Part shown: in pieces, positions 1 through 7,001 of the stretch
Layout of the letters: the number at the start of each line of letters is the position of its first letter
Numbering within the stretch: the first letter of the stretch is position 1
Assembly (NCBI GenBank): GCA_023386395.1
Contig: JAEWJV010000417.1
Span: 1-7,628, forward strand
From: Bacteroidota bacterium
GTDB taxonomy: Bacteria; Bacteroidota; Bacteroidia; Chitinophagales; Chitinophagaceae
DNA length: 7,628 nt
Reading direction: 5' to 3'
Notes under the pieces: model-generated
What the model saw: only the letters and a program-made list of their open reading frames with translations
The model's database searches: none
What the model was told of the DNA's origin: nothing
Position numbers and translations under genes: made by a program

Positions 1-2
1 CA

Positions 3-317
3 TTAAAACCTATTGTATTTACGATATCGTTGAGGGAGAAAATTATTGATGCCAGCAGTTTAAATGCATATACCGGCGACTATGAATTAACGGCAGCGCC
101 TGTTAAAATAAAAGTTTATACAAAAACGGATAACAAATTATACCTGTTTGTGGAAGGGCAACCTGAATACGAAATGGTACCTGTTGATAAAGATAAGTTC
201 GCATTGAAAAATATGAACGGTTTTACTGTTCAGTTCAACAGGAATGAAGCCGGTGAAGTGATTGATCTTTTATCTATTCAGCCGAATGGCACATTTAAGG
301 CAACGAGAAAGAAATAA
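3..317 (+). CDS. C-terminal end of a DUF3471-domain protein, probably a serine hydrolase (5' partial)
   Basis: The reading frame is open from base 3 to the TAA at 315–317, so the gene begins outside the window. A TTG at 30 is the first possible start inside the window, but the open frame before it and the lack of an N-terminal domain argue that this is not a real start. About 104 residues are visible. From roughly residue 19 they match the pattern of DUF3471, a small beta-rich domain: 'YTGDYEL', then 'KLYLFVEGQPEYEMVPV', then a Phe-Asn-Arg-Asn strand and a closing 'QPNGTFKATRK'. In known proteins this domain usually sits at the C-terminus of beta-lactamase/PBP-like serine hydrolases. The next gene, 23 bases downstream on the same strand, is such a hydrolase, which supports this reading and suggests co-transcription. 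The catalytic part lies upstream and cannot be checked here. Domain assignment is by eye; function is inferred. Confidence 0.75.
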   Translation, partial: LKPIVFTISLREKIIDASSLNAYTGDYELTAAPVKIKVYTKTDNKLYLFVEGQPEYEMVPVDKDKFALKNMNGFTVQFNRNEAGEVIDLLSIQPNGTFKATRKK

Positions 318-340
318 TTTATCAGTATAAACAATAATCA

Positions 341-1495
341 ATGAAAAGGAATTATTGGCTTAAGCAGTTTGCATGCACATGCTTAATGGCGTTACTTGGA
401 TGCACCTGTATTGCACAAAACACAAAAGCTGAAATACGTATCGACAGTATTATGAAAGTGTATAAAATGGTAGGGCTTTCGGTTGCGGTAGTTAAGAAAG
501 GCGATCTTATTTATACGCATTCTTTTGGTTTAAAAAACATCGCAACAAACACGCCTTTAACCGATGATAATATTTTCAGGATAGCTTCGATTTCCAAATC
601 GTTTTCGGCAACTGCTGTCATGCAACTGGTTGAAGCGAAAAAACTATCGTTGAACGATGATGTAAGCAAACTGATTGGCTTCACAGTACGCAATCCAAAA
701 TTTCCCGATAAAATCATTACACTTAAAATGCTCATGTCGCATACATCAAGCCTGAACGATTCGCATGGATATTTCACACTGGATTCCATCAACCCGGCCA
801 AAACACCCAACTGGGCTAAATGTTACAGTGATTATGCGCCGGGCGCCGGCTACGCTTATTGCAATCTCAATTACAATATGGTTGGAACAATTATAGAAAG
901 AGTTTCAGGCGAACGTTTTGATAAATATATAAAAGCGCATATTCTTGATAAGCTTGGTTTGTATGGCGGTTATGAAGTGGGCGCGCTGGACTCAGCAAAG
1001 TTTGCCACTTTATACGAATACGATTCAGCCAGCCGGCAATTCATTGCTGCTGATGGCGCTTACAACCCAAGAACAGCAGAAATAAATAATTATGTGATGG
1101 GTTACAGCGCACCCATCTTCTCTCCCACCGGCGGCATGAAAATATCGGCCGCCGATCTTGCCCGGTACATGACCATGCATGCATATTATGGCAAGTATAA
1201 AGGCGCAAGAATTATTTCTAAGAAAAGTGCCAGGATTATGCAAACACCGGTTTCAGGCGGCGAAGGCGGTTACGGCCTTGCCCTGATGACGGCAAACAAT
1301 ACAATTATTCCAGGCGAAGTAATGAAGGGCCATTCCGGTTCTGCTTACGGATTATACAGTATGATGTTCTTTCATCCCAAAAAGAAATTTGGTATTGTTG
1401 CTATTACAAATGGCTGTGAGGTTGTGTACGACAGTGGCTTTAACCCTGCGCTAAAAGCAGTTGAAAATGTATTGTATGAAGAGATGATAAAATAA
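341..1495 (+). CDS. Exported serine hydrolase, class C beta-lactamase / PBP-like fold
   Basis: This complete gene of 384 residues encodes a serine beta-lactamase-like hydrolase. The catalytic motifs are visible in the expected order: S83-x-x-K86 in 'FRIASISKSF' (nucleophile and general base), 'LMSHTSSL' around 131–138, Y173-C-N175 as the Tyr-x-Asn motif, 'SPTGGM' at 261–266, and H331-S-G333 as the third (KTG-like) motif. The first 26 residues form a signal peptide (Lys-Arg, hydrophobic stretch). It can be read either as a lipoprotein signal with LLG-C21 or as an ordinary signal cut near Ala-Gln 25–26, so the location is periplasm or outer-membrane lipoprotein. The family includes esterases, D-aminopeptidases, peptidoglycan-processing enzymes and true AmpC enzymes. 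Nothing here fixes the substrate, and resistance should not be assumed. Unlike its upstream neighbour it has no DUF3471 tail, ending soon after the hydrolase fold. The ATG at 341 is chosen because the signal peptide follows directly. Confidence 0.92.
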   Translation: MKRNYWLKQFACTCLMALLGCTCIAQNTKAEIRIDSIMKVYKMVGLSVAVVKKGDLIYTHSFGLKNIATNTPLTDDNIFRIASISKSFSATAVMQLVEAKKLSLNDDVSKLIGFTVRNPKFPDKIITLKMLMSHTSSLNDSHGYFTLDSINPAKTPNWAKCYSDYAPGAGYAYCNLNYNMVGTIIERVSGERFDKYIKAHILDKLGLYGGYEVGALDSAKFATLYEYDSASRQFIAADGAYNPRTAEINNYVMGYSAPIFSPTGGMKISAADLARYMTMHAYYGKYKGARIISKKSARIMQTPVSGGEGGYGLALMTANNTIIPGEVMKGHSGSAYGLYSMMFFHPKKKFGIVAITNGCEVVYDSGFNPALKAVENVLYEEMIK

Positions 1496-1567
1496 TATTA
1501 GCAGTTGGCGAAAGCTTTTGTTAATCACATCGGGAAAACTTTATCATTAAATTTCAAAATCAAGCCT

Positions 1568-1575
1568 TTCTTTTG
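1568..1575 (+). promoter_or_regulatory. Possible −7 element of a carA promoter
   Basis: TTCTTTTG matches the Bacteroidota −7 consensus TAnnTTTG at all fixed positions except the second (T for A) and is followed by C. It would start transcription near 1580, giving a leader of roughly 20 bases before the carA ATG. No convincing TTTG-like −33 element stands at the right distance upstream, so this is a weak candidate based on motif and position alone. Confidence 0.25.
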
Positions 1576-1577
1576 CA

Positions 1578-1599
1578 TTTTGAAAAAATACTTTCAAAA
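1578..1599 (+). repeat. Inverted repeat directly before the carA start codon
   Basis: TTTTGAAA (1578–1585) and TTTCAAAA (1592–1599) are perfect 8-base inverted copies around a 6-base loop, and the second arm ends two bases before the ATG of carA. A further TTTCAAAA stands at 1552–1559. In RNA the hairpin would be AT-rich and weak; in DNA it could serve as a two-fold operator. The region is AT-rich, so chance is a serious alternative. Seen directly: the repeat. Inferred: any regulatory role. Confidence 0.35.
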
Positions 1600-1601
1600 A
1601 A

Positions 1602-2696
1602 ATGTCTGATTCACTACAACCTGCATTTCTTCTTTTACAAGACGGCACTTTTCTTCAAGGCAAAGCATTCGGCAAAATTGGAACCGCAACCGGCGAAATA
1701 TGTTTTAATACCGGCATGACGGGCTACCAGGAAGTTTTTACCGATCCCAGTTATTATGGCCAGGTGCTGATAATGAACAACGTACATATTGGTAATTATG
1801 GTATTAACCCTTTTGACCAGGAAAGCAAAAGCGTAAAAATCCGCGCCCTTATTGGCCGTAACCTTGAAGATAAATTTTCAAGGTATAAGGCAACCGGTAG
1901 CCTGGATGAATACCTTAAAAAGAATGATATTGTTGCCATTGAAGGCATCGATACCCGTTCGCTGGTAGCGCACATCCGTCACAGCGGCGCCATGAATTGC
2001 ATTATTTCTTCTGAAATATCAGATGAAAAAACGTTACAGGCAGAACTGGATAAGGTGCCTGATATGGACGGCCTTGAGCTGGCCAGCGTTGTGAGCACCA
2101 AAGAAACGTATGAAGTTGGCAATGCCGATGCGCCTTTAAAGATAGCCGTAGTTGATTATGGTGTAAAACAAAACATTCTCACTTCACTGGCTGAGCGTGG
2201 CGCTTATTTAAAAGTGTTTCCGGCCAAAACACCCGCAGCGGAAATAAGGGCGTTTAATCCTAACGGCTATTTTATTTCCAATGGGCCCGGCGATCCTGCT
2301 GCTATGCCTTATGCGGTGGAAACGGTGAAAGAATTACTGGAAGATGATAAGCCGTTGTTCGGTATTTGTCTCGGGCACCAGCTACTGGCGCTGGCTAATG
2401 ATATCCCTACTTTTAAAATGCATCACGGACACAGGGGATTGAACCATCCTGTGAAGAATCTCACTAACGAGCGTTGTGAAATAACCACGCAAAATCACGG
2501 GTTTGGCGTAAACCCAGAAGCGGTGAAAAACAATAGCAATATTGAAATAACGCATGTGAATTTGAATGATGAAAGCATTGAAGGTATCCGCATGAAGAAC
2601 AAGCCTGCTTTTAGTGTACAGTACCACCCTGAAAGCACGCCCGGCCCGCACGACAGCCGGTATTTATTTGATGAGTTTATTGAAATGATGCGATAA
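1602..2696 (+). CDS. carA: Carbamoyl-phosphate synthase small (glutaminase) subunit
   Basis: CarA hydrolyses glutamine and passes the ammonia to the large subunit CarB, which makes carbamoyl phosphate for pyrimidine and arginine synthesis in the cytoplasm. The 364 residues are close to the usual size (E. coli CarA is 382). The N-terminal CPSase small-chain domain (about 1–150) carries 'GEICFNTGMTGYQEVFTDPSY' features at 31–51 and 'GIDTRSL' at 115–121. The class I glutamine amidotransferase domain runs from about 178 to the end: 'NGPGDP' at 227–232, the nucleophile C256 in 'GICLGHQ', 'GHRGLNHPV' at 276–284, 'QNHGF' at 297–301, and the catalytic pair H342 and E344 in 'QYHPES'. All catalytic residues are intact. 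It stands alone: a 106-base gap lies before it and a strong terminator just after it, so carB must be encoded elsewhere. The ATG at 1602 gives the canonical N-terminus. Confidence 0.97.
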   Translation: MSDSLQPAFLLLQDGTFLQGKAFGKIGTATGEICFNTGMTGYQEVFTDPSYYGQVLIMNNVHIGNYGINPFDQESKSVKIRALIGRNLEDKFSRYKATGSLDEYLKKNDIVAIEGIDTRSLVAHIRHSGAMNCIISSEISDEKTLQAELDKVPDMDGLELASVVSTKETYEVGNADAPLKIAVVDYGVKQNILTSLAERGAYLKVFPAKTPAAEIRAFNPNGYFISNGPGDPAAMPYAVETVKELLEDDKPLFGICLGHQLLALANDIPTFKMHHGHRGLNHPVKNLTNERCEITTQNHGFGVNPEAVKNNSNIEITHVNLNDESIEGIRMKNKPAFSVQYHPESTPGPHDSRYLFDEFIEMMR

Positions 2697-2711
2697 GTTT
2701 TCAAACTTTAT

Positions 2712-2754
2712 ATAATAAAAAAAGGTTACCTGAACAGTAACCTTTTTTTATTAT
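2712..2754. terminator. Bidirectional intrinsic terminator between carA and the second OmpH gene
   Basis: An 18-bp perfect stem (2712–2729 with 2737–2754) encloses the 7-base loop CTGAACA. The core GGTTAC/GTAACC is flanked by A7 on the left (2717–2723) and T7 on the right (2743–2749), so the RNA from either strand would form a GC-containing hairpin followed by a U tract. It sits 15 bases after the carA stop and 17 bases after the convergent OmpH stop, exactly where a shared terminator is expected. Confidence 0.93.
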
Positions 2755-2771
2755 GGATAATTTATTATTTA

Positions 2772-3380
2772 TTATGGCTTGGCTGCACCGGCAGCGCCAC
2801 CAAGACTTGGATCATTTAATGCCTGGTTAGGATCAACGGTTAAACCTTGCGGCAACGTTACACCTAATTCCTTTGCTACAAACGGGAACACATTTTCCAC
2901 CTTACTTCCAAGTTCCACAGCATCTGGTTTTAAAACAAGGTCATATTTTTTTACGGCCAGGACTTTCTTATAAGCAGCCAATATCTTTCTATACGTTGGT
3001 GCTAACAATTGCTGCTGGTAAGTCTGGGATTTTTGCTGCGCGATTTGCTGCCAATACATTAGCTGCATACCCATTTGCTGCTTTTGCTGGTTATTATAAT
3101 CCATTACTGTTTTTGCTACATTGCCTTTAGCAGTATCAGCTTTAAGTGTGCTGTCTAACCTCTGGTACTCACTCATATAAACCTGGTATTCTGCACCTAA
3201 AGTATCCCTTTGATAAATTTGAGTGAGACTATCAGCAACGCGGTATTCCGGCATTACCTGTAACATGATTTCTATATCAAACCAACCAACTTTCGAACCT
3301 GTGGCAGTTTGTGCATTTAATTTATTGGAACCAAAACATAAGGCAGTAAAAAGAGCAACCGCCATCAGAACTTTCTTCAT
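2772..3380 (-). CDS. OmpH/Skp-family periplasmic chaperone, second copy (glutamine-rich)
   Basis: This 202-residue exported protein is a diverged member of the OmpH/Skp family, periplasmic chaperones that hold unfolded outer-membrane proteins before BAM inserts them. A signal peptide covers residues 1–23 (Lys-Lys, hydrophobic core, cleavage after Leu-Asn-Ala). The start of the mature protein, 'VGWFDIEIML' followed by 'MPEY' at 43–46, mirrors the first copy upstream. A long helical middle (about 47–145) matches the Skp arms, but residues 98–124 hold 13 glutamines in 27 positions where the sister protein has mostly Lys, Arg, Glu and Asp. The end (about 145–175) returns to the OmpH pattern, followed by a Gly/Ala/Pro-rich tail. 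It starts 29 bases after the first copy's stop, so it is very probably co-transcribed, and it is the last gene before the shared terminator. Family call is firm from motif and context; client range is unknown. Confidence 0.85.
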   Translation of the reverse strand: MKKVLMAVALFTALCFGSNKLNAQTATGSKVGWFDIEIMLQVMPEYRVADSLTQIYQRDTLGAEYQVYMSEYQRLDSTLKADTAKGNVAKTVMDYNNQQKQQMGMQLMYWQQIAQQKSQTYQQQLLAPTYRKILAAYKKVLAVKKYDLVLKPDAVELGSKVENVFPFVAKELGVTLPQGLTVDPNQALNDPSLGGAAGAAKP

Positions 3381-3409
3381 TTTGTATTGTTGTTTTTTAG
3401 TTGACTATT

Positions 3410-3934
3410 TTAATCTTTAATCCCCAATTGCTGCAGTATATCATTACTGCGGTCTAATTTGGGGTCGGCAAATATAACAGTAATTCCTTCACTTTTATCG
3501 AGTACAAAATAATATCCGCGGGCTACCGCCATTTTTTGCACTGCGTTATAAACCTTATCCTGTATGGGTTTAACAATCCTTTCCCTTTCTTTAAACAAAT
3601 CACCTTCGTAACCAAAGCGCTTTTTCTGCAGGTCTCTTAACTGCTTTTCTTTATTGTATAATTCATCTTCGCGCTTCTTCTTTAAATCATCGCTCAGCAT
3701 ATATTGCTCAGCATCGTAATTCTTATACATGGCCGTAAGCTGAGCCTGCAGGTTGTCTATTTCTTTCTGCCATTGGTTACTTATATCCTGCAATTTCTTA
3801 TCCGCATCCACATATTCAGGCATTTTGCCTAAAATATATTTCGTATCAATTATTGCATATTTCTGTGCGTTAACACTGCATATAAAACCAGCCGAAAACA
3901 GTATTACAATTAATATCTTTTTCATGTGAACCAT
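3410..3934 (-). CDS. OmpH/Skp-family periplasmic chaperone, first copy
   Basis: This protein of 174 residues fits the Skp/OmpH family in length and layout. A signal peptide ends after Val-Asn-Ala at 21–23, giving a mature N-terminus at Q24. Next comes a short beta strand ('YAIIDTKYIL', with 'MPEY' at 38–41), then a long highly charged alpha-helical coiled-coil stretch (about 42–135), and a closing strand region 'YYFVLDKSEGITVIFAD' with 'QQLGI' near the end. Skp proteins form trimers whose helical arms cage unfolded outer-membrane proteins in the periplasm. The position directly downstream of bamA supports that role. Two starts are possible: the ATG at 3934, preceded by an A-rich stretch typical of Bacteroidota starts, or the ATG at 3925 (M4), which begins directly with Met-Lys-Lys and gives a more usual signal peptide. 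The coordinates use the longer form; the choice does not change the mature protein. Confidence 0.92.
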   Translation of the reverse strand: MVHMKKILIVILFSAGFICSVNAQKYAIIDTKYILGKMPEYVDADKKLQDISNQWQKEIDNLQAQLTAMYKNYDAEQYMLSDDLKKKREDELYNKEKQLRDLQKKRFGYEGDLFKERERIVKPIQDKVYNAVQKMAVARGYYFVLDKSEGITVIFADPKLDRSNDILQQLGIKD

Positions 3935-4049
3935 TTTTATTTTTTTATGTGCGCATGAAATTCGCCATAAATTTTAAAATTGCTTTATATGGCTCATTGT
4001 ATGACACAAAAAATTGTTGATTTTTTACTGTTAAGACGTTAAATGTAAA

Positions 4050-6878
4050 TTAATCTGGTTCATAACCCAACATAAATGTAAACCTGGAAGCATCTTTAAA
4101 CTTGGTGCCGTTGCCAAACCTGTCTAAACCAACGCCGTAATCAAATCCAAGCAATCCAAACATGGGCAGAAAGAACCTTACACCCAAACCAACGGAGCGG
4201 CGCAACCTGAATGGGTTATAATCCCTGAAGCTATACCAGCCATTTGCAGCTTCAAAAAATCCTAAGGCATAAATAGTGCTGCTTGGATTAAGCGCAAAAG
4301 GATAGCGAAGTTCAAGTGTATATTTATTAAAGATGGTAAAATATTCTGAAGCGCCCTGCTGATCAGGATTTACACGCGGGTCTGAAGTTTGATAAACCGG
4401 GTAGCCGCGCTGTGCTATAATATCATATCCCAATAATGCGTAGCTGTTGCTCAAACCCGCATCGCCCACCTGGAAGCGTTCAAACGGCGAAATCTGCAGA
4501 TCAGAATTATACCTGCCGATATAACCGTATTTGGCGGCAAGCTTTAACACAAACTGTTTATTATTATCAGGGCCACTTGGCCTGCCAAGCGGTACAAACC
4601 ATTCGCCGGAAAAACGCCATTTATAATATTCAACCAAAGTATAAGGATTTTTCCAATTCTTAATATCAGGATTGATGAGTGAGAAAGGCGGCGTGGCCTG
4701 CAGGGTTAAAAGAAAGTTGGAGCCCGTTCTCGGGAATATTTGCTGGTCTTCCGAATAACGCTGCAATGTAAATTTCAAACTGATATTATTGGAAAACCCG
4801 TTATTAAAGCCCGGCAGGTTAGTGGGGTCTATGTAATAATTCTTTAACTGGTAGCGTGCATATTCCAGTGCTACACCGGCAGTAAAATAGTCATCGGGCC
4901 ATTTTAACTGTTTGGATAAACCAACAGAAAAGCCTGTGGTTCTGAAGAAAGAGGTATCTGCCGCCCGTTTTGTATAAGTGCCGGTAGAAGGGTCGTAGGC
5001 ATTGGCAAACTTAGTGTCGTATACAGAAACAGAAAATGCATTTCTCTTTTTACCACCAAGCCAGGGCTCAGTAAAAGAGGCATTATAAGAACGGTAAGCA
5101 CGCCCGTTACTTTGTACACGAACACTTAGCTTCTGGCCATCACCAACCGGCAATGGATCCCATGCTGATTTACGGAAGATATTCTTTACAGAGAAATTAT
5201 TAAACGTTACACCTAGTGTACCGGTAACGCCAATACCGCCACCGAAACCAGCACTCAATTCAAGCTGGTCACCCGATTTTTCTTCCACCTGCCAGTTTAC
5301 ATCCACCGTACCATTTTCCTGGTCGGGCACAATATCCGGTATAATTTTTTCCTGGTTAAAGAAGCCGAGGTTGGCAATTTCACGCTGTGAACGAATCACA
5401 TCTGTACGGCTGAATTTCTCGCCGGGCAATGTTCTCAGTTCTCTTCTTATTACATGCTCTTTTGTTCTGTCGTTGCCGGAGATCCTGATATTTTTAAAAG
5501 TAGCCTGCGGGCCTTCTGTAACCCTTATATCGTAATCAATTGTATCATTATATACTGCCGTTTCCACCGGATCAACCCGGAAGAAAAGATAACCGTCGTC
5601 CATATACAGGCCGCTTATATCGCCGCCTTCGGGTGAAACATTAATGCCCAATTTCTTTTCCAGCAGTTCACGGTTATAAGTATCGCCTTTCTTAATTCCT
5701 AAAATAGCGGTTAAAAGAGAATCAGAATACTTGGCAGCATTGCTGAAACCAATATTGCCAAAATAATATTTGTGGCCTTCATCCACATCCAGATAAAGAT
5801 GCAAACCGTCTTTTGCATTCACGGTATCGTCTTTCACAATCATCGCATCGCGATAACCCAGTGAATTATAGTAAGCTATAACCTTGTTCTTATCTTCCTC
5901 ATATTTCTTTGCATCGAATTTTGCAGAAGAGAAGGGTTTAATTTTTATGTATGGCTCAAGTAATGTTTTTGTTTTAGAGAACGACAGGAAGCCCCAGTCT
6001 TTCATATAATCATTAAAACCATAATTCGTGCTGTCGTCGTACCGTGTTTTATTTTTTGAAGGGAAGAGCGTCAAATGGCTTTTTTCTTTCGTACCCTTCA
6101 TTTGCGACTTAAGTTTATCCTCGCTAATGGTATTATTAAGAAAGTTTATCTCGGCTATTTTTACCTTGCTGCCTTTTTCCACATTATAAACAAGAATAGA
6201 AGAGTTTGGAGCGGAAGTATCTTTTATTTCCTGCACGGAAACCTGCACATTACGAAAGCCTTTATCAGAATAAAATTTCTTTATGGCATCAACAGAAGTG
6301 CGCTTTACGTTTTCGGTAATAACCCTGTTTATTACCAGCCCGGTTTTTGGCGCAAGGTCATCCTTCTCCCCCTTTTTAACACCACCGAACTCATACCTTG
6401 ATAAACGCGGCCTTTCAGTAACATGCACTTCAACCGAAATAGCGTCACCTTTTAAAGCCGTAAGATAGATGGCAATATCGCTGAAATAATTCTGGCTCCA
6501 GAGTTTATTGATTGCTCTCGAAAAATTATCGCCGCCCGGCAAAGAAACTTCATCACCTGTATTTAAGCCTGCAATGGAAAGCAACAGGTTCTGATCAAAA
6601 TAATTATTTCCTGTTACGGTTATATTGGCAATCTTATATTTTTTTGGAAAAGGCTGGTTGTAAATGTTAAGCAAATCGGCATTTAAAGAAGTTACCGGCG
6701 TGGTATCGGCAGGGTTGATATTTGGGAGGGCATTAATTAAACCCGAAGTATCTCTTTGAATGACAGCTCCCGGAATGGTATCCGGCTTCGCCATTGGTAT
6801 AATCGGCTGCTGTGCATCTGCCCGGATATTCACCAGGCAAACTAAATAGAATAAAGCGATTGCGGAGAGATATCGCAT
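4050..6878 (-). CDS. bamA: Outer-membrane protein assembly factor BamA
   Basis: BamA is the core of the BAM complex, which folds beta-barrel proteins into the outer membrane. The 942 residues begin with a signal peptide (cleavage probably after Ala-Asp-Ala at 20–22) and a Pro/Thr-rich linker to about 80. Five POTRA domains follow, roughly at 81–155, 157–236, 238–368, 370–455 and 457–533; the third has an extra segment at about 262–330. The 16-strand barrel fills about 538–942. Its loop-6 signature appears as 'GDAGLSN' (805–811) followed by Q823-R-G-Y-P, where RGY corresponds to the VRGF/Y motif. Length exceeds E. coli BamA (810), as is common in Bacteroidota. The protein ends 'FMLGYEPD', so the last residue is Asp rather than the usual aromatic. 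It lies between uppS (123 bases upstream) and the Skp genes (115 bases downstream), all on one strand. The ATG at 6878 directly precedes the signal peptide. Confidence 0.96.
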   Translation of the reverse strand: MRYLSAIALFYLVCLVNIRADAQQPIIPMAKPDTIPGAVIQRDTSGLINALPNINPADTTPVTSLNADLLNIYNQPFPKKYKIANITVTGNNYFDQNLLLSIAGLNTGDEVSLPGGDNFSRAINKLWSQNYFSDIAIYLTALKGDAISVEVHVTERPRLSRYEFGGVKKGEKDDLAPKTGLVINRVITENVKRTSVDAIKKFYSDKGFRNVQVSVQEIKDTSAPNSSILVYNVEKGSKVKIAEINFLNNTISEDKLKSQMKGTKEKSHLTLFPSKNKTRYDDSTNYGFNDYMKDWGFLSFSKTKTLLEPYIKIKPFSSAKFDAKKYEEDKNKVIAYYNSLGYRDAMIVKDDTVNAKDGLHLYLDVDEGHKYYFGNIGFSNAAKYSDSLLTAILGIKKGDTYNRELLEKKLGINVSPEGGDISGLYMDDGYLFFRVDPVETAVYNDTIDYDIRVTEGPQATFKNIRISGNDRTKEHVIRRELRTLPGEKFSRTDVIRSQREIANLGFFNQEKIIPDIVPDQENGTVDVNWQVEEKSGDQLELSAGFGGGIGVTGTLGVTFNNFSVKNIFRKSAWDPLPVGDGQKLSVRVQSNGRAYRSYNASFTEPWLGGKKRNAFSVSVYDTKFANAYDPSTGTYTKRAADTSFFRTTGFSVGLSKQLKWPDDYFTAGVALEYARYQLKNYYIDPTNLPGFNNGFSNNISLKFTLQRYSEDQQIFPRTGSNFLLTLQATPPFSLINPDIKNWKNPYTLVEYYKWRFSGEWFVPLGRPSGPDNNKQFVLKLAAKYGYIGRYNSDLQISPFERFQVGDAGLSNSYALLGYDIIAQRGYPVYQTSDPRVNPDQQGASEYFTIFNKYTLELRYPFALNPSSTIYALGFFEAANGWYSFRDYNPFRLRRSVGLGVRFFLPMFGLLGFDYGVGLDRFGNGTKFKDASRFTFMLGYEPD

Positions 6879-6952
6879 CCGGATTAGTTGTTTAATTAAT
6901 TAGTAAGTGGTTCGATTGAACAGTTGTAGCCACATTGATTTTTAAAAGCGGG

Positions 6953-6960
6953 CAAATTAG
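6953..6960 (-). promoter_or_regulatory. Possible −7-like element upstream of bamA
   Basis: On the − strand, CTAATTTG (6960 to 6953) resembles the Bacteroidota −7 box TAnnTTTG, keeping the TTTG but not the TA in register. It lies in the 123-base uppS–bamA gap, about 75 bases before the bamA start. A TTTTTG stretch lies upstream but is 28 bases away, too far for the usual −33 spacing. The gap is long for tightly coupled operon genes, so an internal promoter is plausible; this exact site is weakly supported. Confidence 0.2.
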
Positions 6961-7001
6961 ATGGAATATTTAAAAGTGTTTGTTAAATCAAAAACTGAAA
7001 A

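Noticed and set aside
30..317. TTG at 30 as the start of a 95-residue small protein.
   Set aside because: The frame is open to the window edge and the product looks like the C-terminal domain of a larger protein, with no sign of a start region.
341..1495. Reading the serine hydrolase as an antibiotic-resistance AmpC beta-lactamase.
   Set aside because: The motifs show only the shared fold and catalytic residues. Many family members are esterases or peptidases, and there is no resistance-gene context.
3982..4013. On the − strand, TTTTTTG, a 17-base spacer, then TATAAA, resembling a sigma70-type promoter before the first OmpH gene.
   Set aside because: The −7 box lacks the TTTG expected for Bacteroidota, the gap is AT-rich, and read-through from bamA is sufficient. 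Too weak to list as a feature.
4436..6468. Several open frames of 60–108 codons on the + strand opposite bamA.
   Set aside because: They lie wholly antisense to an intact, strongly recognised gene, and their products show no family pattern; they are shadows of bamA codon use.
6890..6903. AT-only palindrome (TTAATTAATTA type) before bamA.
   Set aside because: Short, low-complexity and expected by chance in AT-rich intergenic DNA.
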